A stretch of DNA of 64,000 nucleotides from Tillandsia leiboldiana (taxonomy: Eukaryota > Streptophyta > Magnoliopsida > Poales > Bromeliaceae), in NCBI GenBank assembly GCA_029204045.2, contig CM055063.1:36117562-36181561 (forward strand), read 5' to 3'. The position numbers were made by a program, and so were the translations under genes. This document shows positions 13,528 to 25,588 of the stretch, one piece after another. Each line of letters starts with the position of its first letter. The stretch's first letter is position 1. The notes under the pieces are model-generated. The model was not told where the DNA came from and searched no databases. It was given only the letters and a program-made list of their open reading frames with translations.

Positions 13528-16500
13528 ATGTCTGGTGAATGTGTTCCGTTTTATATTCATTGGGACGGAAACTTAGTCGTGAATAATAATATACCACAAT
13601 ACATTGGTGGCTATAAAGAACTGATCGGAATTCGCCGCGACATCACATTTCGGGATTTCGAAGCAGAAATATACAAGGTCACTAATTATGATCGAGCGGA
13701 GTTCCGTCTACGCATAACAGTTCGATGTCCAATGGGAGCTAATGAATGGGAATTACTTGACATATCAAGTGATCATGGGATTGTAGGCGTGATGAGTTTT
13801 TTTCCATTTCATGGTTGCCTCAAAGTATACGTAGAGAAGCAAGTGTTGACTACACGTCACCGTCCAACCTCTGTTTACCAAAGAGATTATGTCGATCTTG
13901 AACGAATTCGTACATCAAGGTATGAAAATTTAGGAATTTTCAATTTCAATCTTTGTCCTTTAATAGTATAGGTGCGGAAAATGGATAATTTACATTGTAT
14001 AAGTCTTGCAGAGCGTCTGAAGTCCCATATGTGCCAGTGAGTACATCATTACCATATATTACTGTGGATCCATCTTTATTCGGTGGAGTTGATGAGCGGT
14101 AAGTGATTATATGATTTAATTACATATATTATCTCAATAGATTCGAATAGTTAATCATAAATACCTTTGCAGATCAACTATACATCATAATCTATATGAG
14201 GGTCCATCATCTAGCAATCGACACGTCACTGATGTAGAGTTGAGAAATATAAATGAAAATGAGGAAGTAATAGAAAGTGATAATGAGCAAATAAATAGCA
14301 GTGACGATGAGCATGTAAGTGAAACTGATATGGACTCTACAGATGATGATAGTGATGGTATCCCACAATCTATTGATGTTGGTCATGATGGCGGTTTGAA
14401 TTCTCTCACATGCGCCATTCAAGATGAAGGGATTGAATGGATTGAAAATTCATTTGCAAACAACGATGATGTCGAGGATCCGGTAGAATTTGAAGAATTT
14501 GAAGATCACCGACAGCGTTTTTTACTGGGCAATGAATTAATTCACCAAAGCGTTGTTGAACAAAACATTTATCAAGGTCCTCCGTGTGATGATCAATGGA
14601 AAGATCGGATATTTTCTGACAAGACGTCCTTGGTGAATGCTTTGGATCGATGGCACATTGAACATAATGTGCAACTGAGAGTTGTTAAATCAAACACAAC
14701 TAGATATACTGTGAGATGTTTGGTCAATTCTTGCCCATGGAGATTACATGCCTCTCGACCTAAAGGTTCATCACATTTTAAAGTAAAGACCTATGCGGGA
14801 CCACATACATGCATGCTTCCTATTTTGAATACAATGCATAGGAATTGTACATCTTCTTTTATATGTCAACATATACTACCCACAATGAAGGCAAGGCTTG
14901 CTATGAGTCCTACAGAAGTTCAAACCAGAGTTCGGAGTGACTTTCACGTCACCATTTCATATAGCAAGGCTTGGCGGGCACGGAATAAAGCCTTGCAAAT
15001 TATATACGGTAGTTGGGAGCAATCATATCGTGACCTTCCTCAATATTTTTCAATGTTAGAAACAACAAATCCCGAAACTATTACCAAGATTGAAACTATA
15101 AGAGTGACCCCTACTTCAAGAATGTTTGCACGCGCCTTCTGGGCTTTTGGACCCTCGATTCTTGGTTGGACGTTTTGCCGGCCATTACTTAGTATCGATG
15201 CCACGCACTTGTATGAAAAATATGGAGGCCATGCATTAATTGCCACAGGTGTTGATGGCAATGGTGGTTTGTACCCGCTAGCATTCGCAATATGCGAGGG
15301 GGAGAATAGCTCGAGTTGGGAGTGGTTTCTAAATTGTCTACGGAGGTACATAACACGAGGTCGAGTTCTTACATTAATTTCTGATCGCTTTAAAGGACTT
15401 GCGAACCTTGTTGAACTTGTATTCCCACAATCAGAAGGACATGCTCATCGATGGTGTTTGCGACACATGAAAGCTAATATGAATATTCATTTCAAAGCAA
15501 AACACCTACTTAAGAAATTTTATGCCATTGGGAGTGCCTCAGAAGAACGAGAATATAACATGTTAAAGGATGAATTGAGAGCAATGGATGAGGATGCTTG
15601 GCAATGGGTTGACAGACTTCATGCCGATAGGACATATTGGGCTTAAGGCTTTCGATGGTGGTCGACGATTCGGCATTATGACTACAAACCGTTCAGAAAG
15701 TTTAAATGGAGTCCTGAGGGGAGTTCGTGTCACGCCCCGGGTGGAAACCAGAACCCGGGCTCGCCAACAGATCCGCCATGCACACGGAATTTTCCATGTA
15801 CACGAAGCGTCGGTAACCTGCTCAGATATAAATGTACAAAAAAAGAGCATAATACAGAGCTGAACTAAAGAACTACATAATATCTCAGACTGGAAAAGAA
15901 ATAAAAACTGTAAAAATACAATAAACTCCCAGCTCACCAAAATAATACACCCAGCTGGCCAAAGCCAGACCACAAAAATAAAAGTGAACTACTACAGTCT
16001 GAGTAAAAGGGTACAATATCTGTCTAATAGCAACTCACAGCCTCACCGGAGATCTATCTACTCAGCGATCCCCTCACCTCGATCCGCTGCCGATGGCCCA
16101 GCAGCTCCCGCAGAAGGCTCTGCAAAACAAGGAAAAGAAAGAGAGAAAAACAACAGTGGGGGTGAGAACCACTAGTAAACCAGTAGCCTCCCCCTGTGGG
16201 TAAAGCCTCAAACTCCGACGTACCCACTAAGTCTACCAGAGGCAAAGAATGAAGAAAGTGGTAAGCTATAAGACTACAAATAAAAAGGAACTACCACAAG
16301 TATGCCTCTAAATGCAGTGCCAAAATGAATGACTGTAAGTATGCATCAGTAACCGCATCTGTCCAAATAAACCCAATCTAGCCACCAGTAAAAACTGGTA
16401 CCGCCTGCTGCCGCTATCATCATCGTGCAACCTGATCCGCACCAAAGTGATAGCAATGAGTCAATGCCGTCCGGTACCCACTTGGTACCCCGCACGCTTC

Positions 16501-16684
16501 GAAGTGGCACTCGAGGGGAGCTACCCACACGAGGAAAGTAACCATGTCATAAGTATCATAAAAGCAGGACTGGATCATGACTATGATCAAAGTGGAAAAC
16601 CCCTCCACTAAAGAAACCCCAATCTGATGCAAAGGTAAACATCCGGTCAACCGCCTAATGTCCGCGGTTACCGCAATACCCCAC

Positions 16685-18226
16685 GGTATCGTTTGGTTCG
16701 GGAATTAGTAAGAATTAGTAGTACCAGGTATAAGTATAAAGTTGAGTATAAGGTAGGATAAATAAAAAAAGTGTTTGGTTGGGATATAAGATAATTCAGG
16801 TATAAGAAAAATAGTGTTTGGTTGGGATTGAAGAATAAGAGGGTATAAATAGTTGACTTTTGAGTAAAAAGACCAAAATGCCCTTTTACCTTTTTATGTG
16901 TGGGTAAAAATTGGTAATTATATATTGTATTATAACTTTTTAAAATTAGTGTTAATTATTTATATGTAAAAAATGATTAATTTTATATAAAAATTATAAT
17001 AAATATTTCTGGTAAGATATATAATTTTAAAAAATCAATAATTAGTGTTAATTAGTGTTAAATAAAAATAGTGTTAATTATTTATATTTAATATTAATTT
17101 TGTATTTTTTAATAATTATTGTACTTATCTATTAATTAATAAATTAAATAGTATATAAAATTATTGTTAATTATTTATATTTAAAAATAGATTAATATTA
17201 TCTTAACATTAAAATAATTTTTTCTGATAATATATAAAATTTTAAAAAATTAATAATTAGTGTTAATTAGTGTTAAAATTAAAGTCATCCGAAATTCTAC
17301 TTCAATCTGCACTTTGAATTTCACTTTCCATCCAACAAGAGAGAGGGAAGAAGAAATAACTATGCAAAGAGATGAGTAGAAATCATCTTTATTTTCTTTT
17401 TTTTAACTACAGCAGGAAAATAGTAGCTCTAAAAAACAAAACAGCAATCAACAAATCGACGCTCCCCACAACAACGTCCAAATGAGAGCGACAAAAAAAA
17501 AAAAAAAAAAAAAAAAAAGAGAGAGCATCATCACCATCCATCCAATCAACAAAAGTGCCATGAGAGCCCAACAAACCAAAAATAATAATAAAAAAAAAAG
17601 TAAGAAAAAATAGATGAGAGGTAAAGCAATAGAGAGAGATAACGATATGGTAAATGGTCTCATCATCGGATCCGCGTAGATCATCTAACTCGTTTACAAG
17701 AACATGGCGAAGGCGTGCACCGCCAAGGCAAGCGCCGCCGTCGCTAGGGTCCCGGCGGCCCTCGCGGGCGTCGCCGCAGCATTCTTCACGTCGGCCTTGT
17801 CCGACTCGGCCGCGGGCCCGTCCGCCGGGGACTCCGCCGGGGTGGCCGCGGGTGGCGCCGGCGGAGAGGCGTGGTGGGCGCGGTGCCGAGCGTGGGGCGG
17901 GCGAGGGGGCCTTCGCCTTGGGAGCCGGGGCGTGCGCCGGGGCTGGGGAGGCGGCGGCGGCGGGGCCCGGGGTGGGGGCGGAGGCGGGGGCGGCACCGAA
18001 GAGCTCGACGGGGAGGAGATGGGAGAAGAGGAGAGATGAGAGGGGAGAAGGAGAGAAGGGTAATAATAGAGGAGAGAGAAAGTTGGAGTAATTCCTGGGG
18101 GGTGGAATCACCGACGTGTTTATACCGGGACAAAAGGGAAAAGGGGGGGATTCGAATCCCCCCCTGTTCCAAAGCGTTTGGGTACAAAGGGGGGGATAAC
18201 CCCCTTTGTACCCGAACCAAACAGTG
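16685..18226 (-). mobile_element. 1.5-kb TIR element in the LTR carrying a captured AGP gene
   Basis: The insertion is absent from the other LTR (32850). The ends are GGTATCGTTTGGTTCGGG and, reverse complemented, CACTGTTTGGTTCGGG. Flanks read CCCAC on both sides; equally, a CACTA-like start (CACGG/CACTG) with a 3-bp CCC duplication fits. Near the right end is a strong palindrome of GGGTACAAAGGGGG type (18179-18215). The left third (16700-17290) is AT-rich. The minus strand between contains a transcribed-gene-like segment encoding an arabinogalactan protein. Superfamily is uncertain. Confidence 0.7.
17694..18031 (-). pseudogene. Captured arabinogalactan-protein (AGP) gene fragment with GPI-anchor tail
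   Basis: Two minus-strand frames together resemble a classical AGP. One frame has an Ala/Pro/Ser-rich core (PASAPTPGPAAAASPAPAHA and APAPKAKAPSPAP). The next has ASPPAPPAATPAESPADG, then a small spacer with DKADVKNAAATPA and a hydrophobic C-terminal tail AGTLATAALALAVHAFAMFL ending in TAA, a typical GPI-attachment signal. The frame changes between core and tail, so this copy is probably broken. Downstream on the same strand (17400-17690) lies A/T-rich 3'UTR-like sequence. AGPs are cell-surface proteoglycans; here it is a transduplicated host sequence. A second, noisier copy lies at 26890-27200. Confidence 0.55.
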
Positions 18227-20624
18227 CCCACAAGTCCACAATCAAGTACGACCTGTCCCAGACTCCAAGGTCCCGACTACACTATCCCAAACCCCTGCTC
18301 GAACCCGAGCAATATGAATCCAAAGTCAAAATGAGAAGGAGAAAGAAAACAATCATGGTTTCTCCTAAGTCAAATCCCAATATGATAGTGTAGCAATAAA
18401 TAGTGGCCTATCTAGATGTCCAAATAAGCATGCAACAGTCCTCAAGAAAGATAAAAGAAAGAGTATCAAACAGTAACTCCACATGTGTATTAAGTAATAG
18501 TTCCGCATAAATATAACCATCATGCTAAAATCATCAGCCAACTACACATGTATATAATCCATGGTCCATAATAAATCTCAAAGTGGTACCCGCACATAGA
18601 TATGTCATCATGTCCCAATACTTAATCCATTTAACCAACTTTTATAAAATCTATGTGCTACATGGCATGCTAATTATCACTATTAAAATATCTCCAAGAT
18701 CATATTCCAACAACAATATTATCCCAGTAATATTTCCAACATGCTTTATCCACATAATTAATCTCAAATGATAGGCTCGCATTTTTATCATTCAATCATG
18801 CATGGTAATCAATCAATAAGTCCAAACGGGGAATCCTCTAAATAAACTTAGTGAGTAAATCACAGTAAGAGGTAAGCAACAACTACCCACCTGAAGAGCT
18901 GACTGTCCAAATCCCACAGCTGAAAGTACCAGGAAATATAAATCTCCTACTCCAAGGGGTCCAGTAATACCCGCAACTCTCCTGGGTACAACATAAAGTC
19001 CATAAATCCCAAAAACTACCCCCACATACACATACAGAAATCAGTCCCAAAGATGCCCTTATTTCACCTGCTGAAAATGCCCAGAAAATTCCAATAAAAA
19101 TATCACAGCGATCCTCGCGTCGATACCTTCGAAACGAGTACCTGCACGTCCAAATCCGAGTTCTGCAGGTCAAGATATAAATTCTACAAGGTAACCATCC
19201 CTAAAGGATCCTCCAAAAAAAACTGTAGCACTTAACTCTGGAGAAACAGTGATTTCTCACTTTTGGGAAATTCAGAAAAATCCAAGAAAAATATGGGGAT
19301 GTTCCTTGCGACGAATAGATCAAAATTAACTCTTTAAACGCCTCGATCCGATGTTCCTACGCCAAGATATAAAATCAACAAGCTCATGCTGTCCAGGAAA
19401 TCCATCACAGAAAATGGGGTCAAAAGATGCCTCGGGAACCATGCCAAGAACCCAAAATAAAGTGAAACAATCAACACGGAAATCGAAGCCTTACCTCTCA
19501 GGAACATGCAGTCGAAGAAATCGTCCAAAAATTCCTCCTGGTTTGCGCACAGGAAAATTCTGACTGAACTGCGACGAAAATGGGCCGAGAAAGAGGAAAC
19601 GTCGAAGCGCACCGCGTCGCAGATGACTCGCTGTCGGCAACTCCAAAAATTCCAAAACTTCCTAGAGAGATGGAGGATAGAGAGAGGAAGAAGTCTTCTT
19701 AAGGACACACCCTCAGATTCTCTCTCTAAAGCTCGGAAAAAGAACAGAAAGGGAGGAAAGTGGAGCTGTATTTATAGGCCCAGAAAACAAATGCCAAAAT
19801 TCCCACTGTGTCCCAAGAATCGGGCGCCCGGAAATATTGGGCTGCTACAGTGCGGCCCAATTCGGGAACACTGTGCGCGCCCGGAAGAGCCCGGGCGCGA
19901 CACGTGTCCGCCAAACAGCGGACAGCGGCGCCCCACCCATCGGGCGTCGCCACGTGTCCCAGCCGCCCACGTGTTCCACGTGCCTCGAGCACGTGGGCGG
20001 CGTGCACCCGCCAATAGGGACACGCCACGTGTCACCACGCGGTTCACGTGGGTCCACGCCCCCGGTCTACGCGCCGGGTCTTCCGGAAAGTGTCGGCCAA
20101 CCAGAAGTCGCCACGTGTCCCAGACAGGCCGCCCTCCTTGACGCCGCCCGACCAATGAGGAGCTGCCACGTGGCAACCTCAACCTTCCGTGCACCCGGTG
20201 CACGACTATTCTGTGGACCGCCCGCTTGCGCGCCTGCCCGCGCCCGCCCGCCGCCCTGCTCCGCCGCTGCGCCGCTTGCTCCGCCGTGCGCCGCCCGCTC
20301 GCCGCCTGCCGCCGGTCGCCGGAACAGTATTTCCGGCGGCCGGAATTACTGTTCCGGCGTGAACAGTAATTTTGCGCCGAAAATAAAGTGAATACACCAT
20401 TTTGATCGTTTTCACGCGCTGAGTCCAAATCCGCTGTCCGATTTTCCAAATTCTCATCCGAAATTTTGCCGAAAGCCCCCGAAAAAGCCAAATTGATCCG
20501 ATTTTTTGCGCCGGGTCCATTTTAAAAATCCAATTTCAATTCTACAAGCTCCATGACACTGCGTGAGCTTCCTATAGTCACTGATAAACCCGCAAAAGCT
20601 TCTACAAAAGTCCGGGTCACCACA

Positions 20625-21126
20625 TCCTCCCCCACTAAAAAGAGTTTCGTCCTCGAAACAAAACTAAACAGCATCCCATAGTCCGATGCCTCACATAAGT
20701 ACGGGTAGGTGTCCGTCATCTCCGACTCCAGCCCCCAAAACTGTCTGCAAGCTCCTTCAAAAATATGAAGCAAACCTCAAGCTCGAGCCACCATATCTCT
20801 TCTGGCATCCCTAGTACACGAACACCTCTGGTACACGAACACCTCCTGGTCAATATCCTCGCGGCACAATCGATCGTCGTGAAGTACCGAGCCTGCCCAT
20901 CCATCCCGAGCATCCTATTCATGTCCCGCAGCCATCTGGTCTGCTGGTAAAATCTAGGACTCAATCTACACCGGGTAGGACCAATGACACTCCTCCATGT
21001 GCAAAATATGATCGGGAATCTGAACCTCCCGTGCACGTGGTAACCATCCTACCCCTAACCCAGGCAATGATGCAAATATACTCCTAACAAATGACTAGGA
21101 TGCTCAAATGCAATACAATGCAAAAT
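20625..21126 (-). other. 3' noncoding part of gag-only element with polypurine tract
   Basis: Directly next to the LTR, the minus strand reads AGTGGGGGAGGA (about 20625-20636), a polypurine tract for plus-strand priming, preceded by GAGGACGAAACTCTTTTT. The rest, up to the gag stop, has no convincing gene. Confidence 0.7.
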
Positions 21127-22479
21127 CTAATGACAGAAGGTAAAATAATACCTGTCACCACATAATCGGCTGCTGTAAAGTCCTCCACCTGAGGCGGCAT
21201 ATACCCGACCGCTCTGAGCCGGTGGCCAGTGATCAGAAGAGTGGAAGGGAGGTGACCTGCTCACTGGAGCAAAAGACTGCTGAGCTGACGTCCTCTGTCG
21301 AAATGCACTAGGAGCCGAGGCTGAAGATGGTGCCGTGGAAGTCGATAGGGGGCATGAAGCTCGAACGTGGCCTGACTGTCCACACTTATAACAACGACCC
21401 CACCTCAGATCACAGGTGTGAGACAGATGAGGTTCTCCACAGAAAATACATCTGTCACGACGTCGTGGCTGCTGCTGCGGCTGCTGCTGTTGCTGCCTCT
21501 GGGGTCCACCAGACTCTTGTTGCTCAGAATGCCCCTGGCCATGAGACTGAGGCCGCGACGGTCGTGGCGGTCTCCAAGAACTAGCCTGTCCTCCATCATC
21601 AGGTGCTGGTCGCTTCCTCTCAGAACTCTGTGCGACCGACCCGCTCCTCTTGGCAATCTTCGTGTTGCCCTGCTCCACCCACAGTGCCTGCTCAACGGCT
21701 TCACCAAGGGTCTGTAGCCTCCGAGCGTGCACCAGGGTATAGATCTCAGGTCGAAGACCAGACTTGAACAACTCGACCTCATGCGGTCCATCCCGGGCAA
21801 CGAAAGGCACGCAGTTAAGCAACTGCATAAACTCCTGGTAGTACTCCTGCACCGATTTGTCTCCCTGCTGGATATTCTTCAAGTCGTCCTCCAGCTTCCG
21901 TTTCACGCTCCCAGAAAAGTACGTTCCAAGTAGCATACGCCGGAACTCGGACCAGGGCAGCTGTCGTGTGGTCTGGAACTCCGCTGGCTCCACCCGACGC
22001 CACCATGCGTCAGCATCCCCTCGAGACAATGCACTGCCATGTGCACTCTGTACTTCGGGTCGATGAAGAAATCCCTAAACAACTTCTCCATCGAAGATAA
22101 CCAAGCCTTCCGAATCCACGGTCGCGCGTTCTGCCCCGAGAATCTAGGCGGTCCATACTGGCAGAACTTGGTGAGCTTCTCCGCGAATATACTCCTCCTG
22201 AGAAGGGGTCAAAGGCTGGGCCGCTCCTCGAGCCCCACTACTCGATGATGGCGCCGTCGGCACACGAAGTGGTACAGGTGATACAGGGGCCTCCAAAACA
22301 GTCGGGGACGGCGCCGCCTCTCTCTGGGCTACAAGCTGGTCAATCCTTTGCTCCTGCCGACGGGTATGCTCCGCCAATTGGGCCACCATGGCCCTCAGCT
22401 CACTCAACTCCGAAGATCCGGTCTGCTCCGGCTCCTCAGGGGGTGTAAGGGTACCCGCGTAGTAGTAATCCGACGTCGG
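21127..22479 (-). pseudogene. gag of gag-only element, first assembled copy, frameshifted
   Basis: This is a second copy of the gag at 30374-31597. It retains the capsid-like core (FRRMLLGTYFSGSVKRKLED, QEFMQLLNCVPFVARDG) and CCHC motifs, and its C-terminal part continues past the point where the other copy stops. It carries single-base differences near 22020, 22110, 22190 and 22450 that break the N-terminal frame. These lie on the gap side of the copy, where sequence quality falls, so they are more likely assembly errors than mutations. Confidence 0.75.
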
Positions 22480-22759
22480 GGAGGCATCCTGCCAACAGAA
22501 AACACAAGTCAGGACGTAACCACGCACGACCCAATCTAGCGAAAGTCAAAGACATCCCCCTATTTCTGTAGCTTTATGTTGTCTGCAGCCAACATAACCG
22601 TTCACAGAAACAAGATATGTCAATCCCTCTTCCCTCATCGGAAGAGTCAAATAACCCAATCACCGACTTTCGCCAACAACATCACGTCTCTCACGCCCTA
22701 TCATCCTAGGGTCCAACATAAGCCTAGGGTTTTCTAAGTCCCAACTGACCTATCCCTAA

Positions 22760-22779
22760 GCTCTGATACCAACTTAATC
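22760..22779 (-). other. Primer-binding site, first copy (initiator Met-tRNA)
   Basis: The minus strand just inside the LTR reads GATTAAGT followed by TGGTATCAGAGC, complementary to the 3' end of plant initiator Met-tRNA. It fixes the element's orientation as minus. Confidence 0.85.
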
Positions 22780-25488
22780 TGTCACGCCCCGGGTGGAAAC
22801 CAGAACTCGGGCTCGCCAACAGATCCGCCATGCACACGGAATTTCCATGTACACGAAGCGTCGGTAACCTGCTCAGATATAAATGTACAAAAAAAGAGCA
22901 TAATACAGAGCTGAACTAAAGAACTACATAATATCTCAGACTGGAAAAGAAATAAAAACTGTAAAAATACAATAAACTCCCAGCTCACCAAATAATACAC
23001 CCAGCTGGCCAAAGCCAGACCACAAAAATAAAAGTGAACTACTACAGTATGAGTAAAAGGGTACAATATTTGTCTAATAGCAACTCACAGCCTCACCGGA
23101 GATCTATCTACTCAGCGATCCCCTCACCTCGATCCGCTGCCGATGGCCCAGCAGCTCCCGCAGAAGGCTCTGCAAAACAAGGAAAAGAAAGAGAGAAAAA
23201 ACACAATGGGGGTGAGAACCACTAGTAAACCAGTAGCCTCCCCCTGTGGGTAAAGCCTCAAACTCCGACGTACCCACTAAGTCTACCAGAGGCAAAGAAT
23301 GAAGAAAGTGGTAAGCTATAAGACTACAAATAAAAAGGAACTACCACAAGTATGCCTCTAAATGCAGTGCCAAAATGAATGACTGTAAGTATGCATCAGT
23401 AACCGCATCTGGCCAAATAAACCCAATCTAGCCACCAGTAAAACTGGTACCGCCTGCTGCCGCTATCGTCATCGTGCAACCTGATCCGCACCAAAGTGAT
23501 AGCAATGAGTCAATGCCGTCCGGTACCCACTTGGTACCCCCCGCACGCTTCGAAGTGGCACTCGAGGGGAGCTACCACACGAGGAAAGTAACCATGTCAT
23601 AAGTATCATAAAAGCAGGACTGGATCATGACTATGATCAAAGTGGAAAACCCCTCCACTAAAGAAACCCCAATCTGATGCAAAGGTAAACATCCTGGTCA
23701 ACCGCCTAATGTCCGCGGTACCGCAATACCCACAAGTCCACAATCAAGTACGACCTGTCCCAGACTCCAAAGGTCCCGACTACCACTATCCCAAACCCCT
23801 GCTCGAAACCCGAGCAATATGAATCAAAAGTCAAAATGAGAAGGAGAAAGAAAACAATCATGGTTTCTCCTAAGTCAAATCCAATATGATAGTGTAGCAA
23901 TAAATAGTGGCCTATCTAGATGTCCAAACAAGCATGCAACGTCCTCAAGAAAGATAAAAGAAAGAGTATCAAACAGTAACTCCACATGTGTATTAATAAT
24001 AGCTCCGCATAAATATAACCATCATGCTAAAATCATCAGCCAACTACACATGTATATAATCCATGGTCCATAATAAATCTCAAAGTGGTACCCGCACATA
24101 GATGGTCATCATGTCCCATACTTAATCCATTTAACCAACTTTTATAAAATCTATGTGCTACACGGCATGTTAATTATCACTATTAAAATATCTCCAAGAT
24201 CATATTCCAACAACAATATTATCCCAGTAATATTCCAACATGCTTTATCCACATAATTAATCTCAAATGATAGGCTCGCATTTTTATCATTCAATCATGC
24301 ATGGTAATCAATCAATAAGTCCAAACGGGAATCCTCTAAAAAACTTAGTGAGTAATCACAGTAAGAGGTAGCAACAACAAACTACCCCCTGAAGAGCTGA
24401 CTGTCCAAATCCCACAGCTGAAAGTACCAGGAAATATAAATCTCCTACAAGGGGTCCAGTAATACCCGCAACTCTCCTGGGTACAACATAAAGTCCATAA
24501 ATCCCAAAAACTACCCCCACAACACATACAGAAATCAGTCCCAAGATGCCTTATTTCACCTGCTGAAAATGCCCAGAAAATTCAATATATACATTTCTAC
24601 AAAGGTACCATTTCCCTAAAGGATCCTCCTCCAAAAAAAACTGTAGCACTTAACTCTGGAGAAACAGTGATTTCTCACTTTTGGGAAATTCAGAAAAATC
24701 CAGAAAAAAATGGGGATGTTCCTTGCGACGAGTAGATCAAAATCAACTTTTAAACGCCTCGATCCGATGTTCCTACGCCAAGATATAAAATCAAAAGCTC
24801 ATGCTGTCCAGGAAATCCATCACAGAAAATGGGGTCAAAAGATGCCTCGGGAACCGTGCCAAGAACCCAATAAAAGCGAAACAATCAACACGGAAATCGA
24901 AGCCTTACCCTCAGGAACATTAGTCGAAGAAATCGTCCAAAAATTCCTCCTGGTTTGCGCACAGGAAAATTCTGACTGAACTGCGACGGAAATGGGCCGA
25001 GAAAGAGGAAAACGTCGAAGCGCACCGCGTCGCAGATGACTCGCTGTCGCAACTCCAAAAATTCAAAACTTCCTAGAGAGATGGAGGATAGAGAGAGGAA
25101 GAAGTCTTCTTAAGACACACCCTCAGATTCTCTCTCTAAAGCTCGGAAAAGAACAGAAAGGGAGGAAAGTGGGAGCTGTATTTATAGGCCCAGAAAACAA
25201 ATGCCAAAATTCCCACTGTGTCCCAAGAATCGGCGCCCGGAAATATTTGGCTGTACAGTGCGCCCAATTCGGGAACACTGTGCGCGCACCGGAAGAGCCC
25301 CGGGCGCGACACGTGTCCGCCAAACAGCGGACAGCGGCGCCCACCCATCGGGCCGCCGCCACGTGTCCCAGCCGCCCACGTGTTTCCACGTGCCTCGAGC
25401 ACGTGGGCGGCGTGCACCCGCCAATAGGGACACGCCACGTGTCACCACGCGTTCACGTGGTCCACGCCCCCGGTCTACGCGCCGTGTC
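22780..25488 (-). repeat. LTR copy left of gap (error-rich; matches 31890-35141)
   Basis: Runs from the LTR start to a point equivalent to about 20090 in the first LTR, then hits the gap. It lacks the 1.5-kb insertion and shares GAACTCGGG, CTACAGTATGAG, ACGGCATGTTAA and the missing 19080-19170 segment with the LTR at 31890-35141. It has many single-base indels compared with that LTR. Confidence 0.8.
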
Positions 25489-25588
25489 NNNNNNNNNNNN
25501 NNNNNNNNNNNNNNNNNNNNNNNNNNNNNNNNNNNNNNNNNNNNNNNNNNNNNNNNNNNNNNNNNNNNNNNNNNNNNNNNNNNNNNNN
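25489..25588. other. Assembly gap (exactly 100 N)
   Basis: Exactly 100 unknown bases, the conventional length for a gap of unknown size. Reading frames drawn through it have no meaning. Confidence 0.99.

Larger units (their letters stand above)
15728..20624 (-). repeat. LTR of gag-only element (3' LTR on element strand), carries an insertion
   Basis: This 4.9-kb LTR contains a 1.54-kb terminal-inverted-repeat element (16685-18226); without it the LTR is about 3.36 kb. Diagnostic bases: GAACCCGGG near 15750, CTACAGTCTGAG near 15994, ATGGCATGCTAA near 18661, and an 80-90 bp segment at about 19080-19170 that is absent from the 31890-35141 copy. The right half (about 19870-20340) is very GC-rich with many CACGTG/CCACGTGTC motifs. 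Confidence 0.88.
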
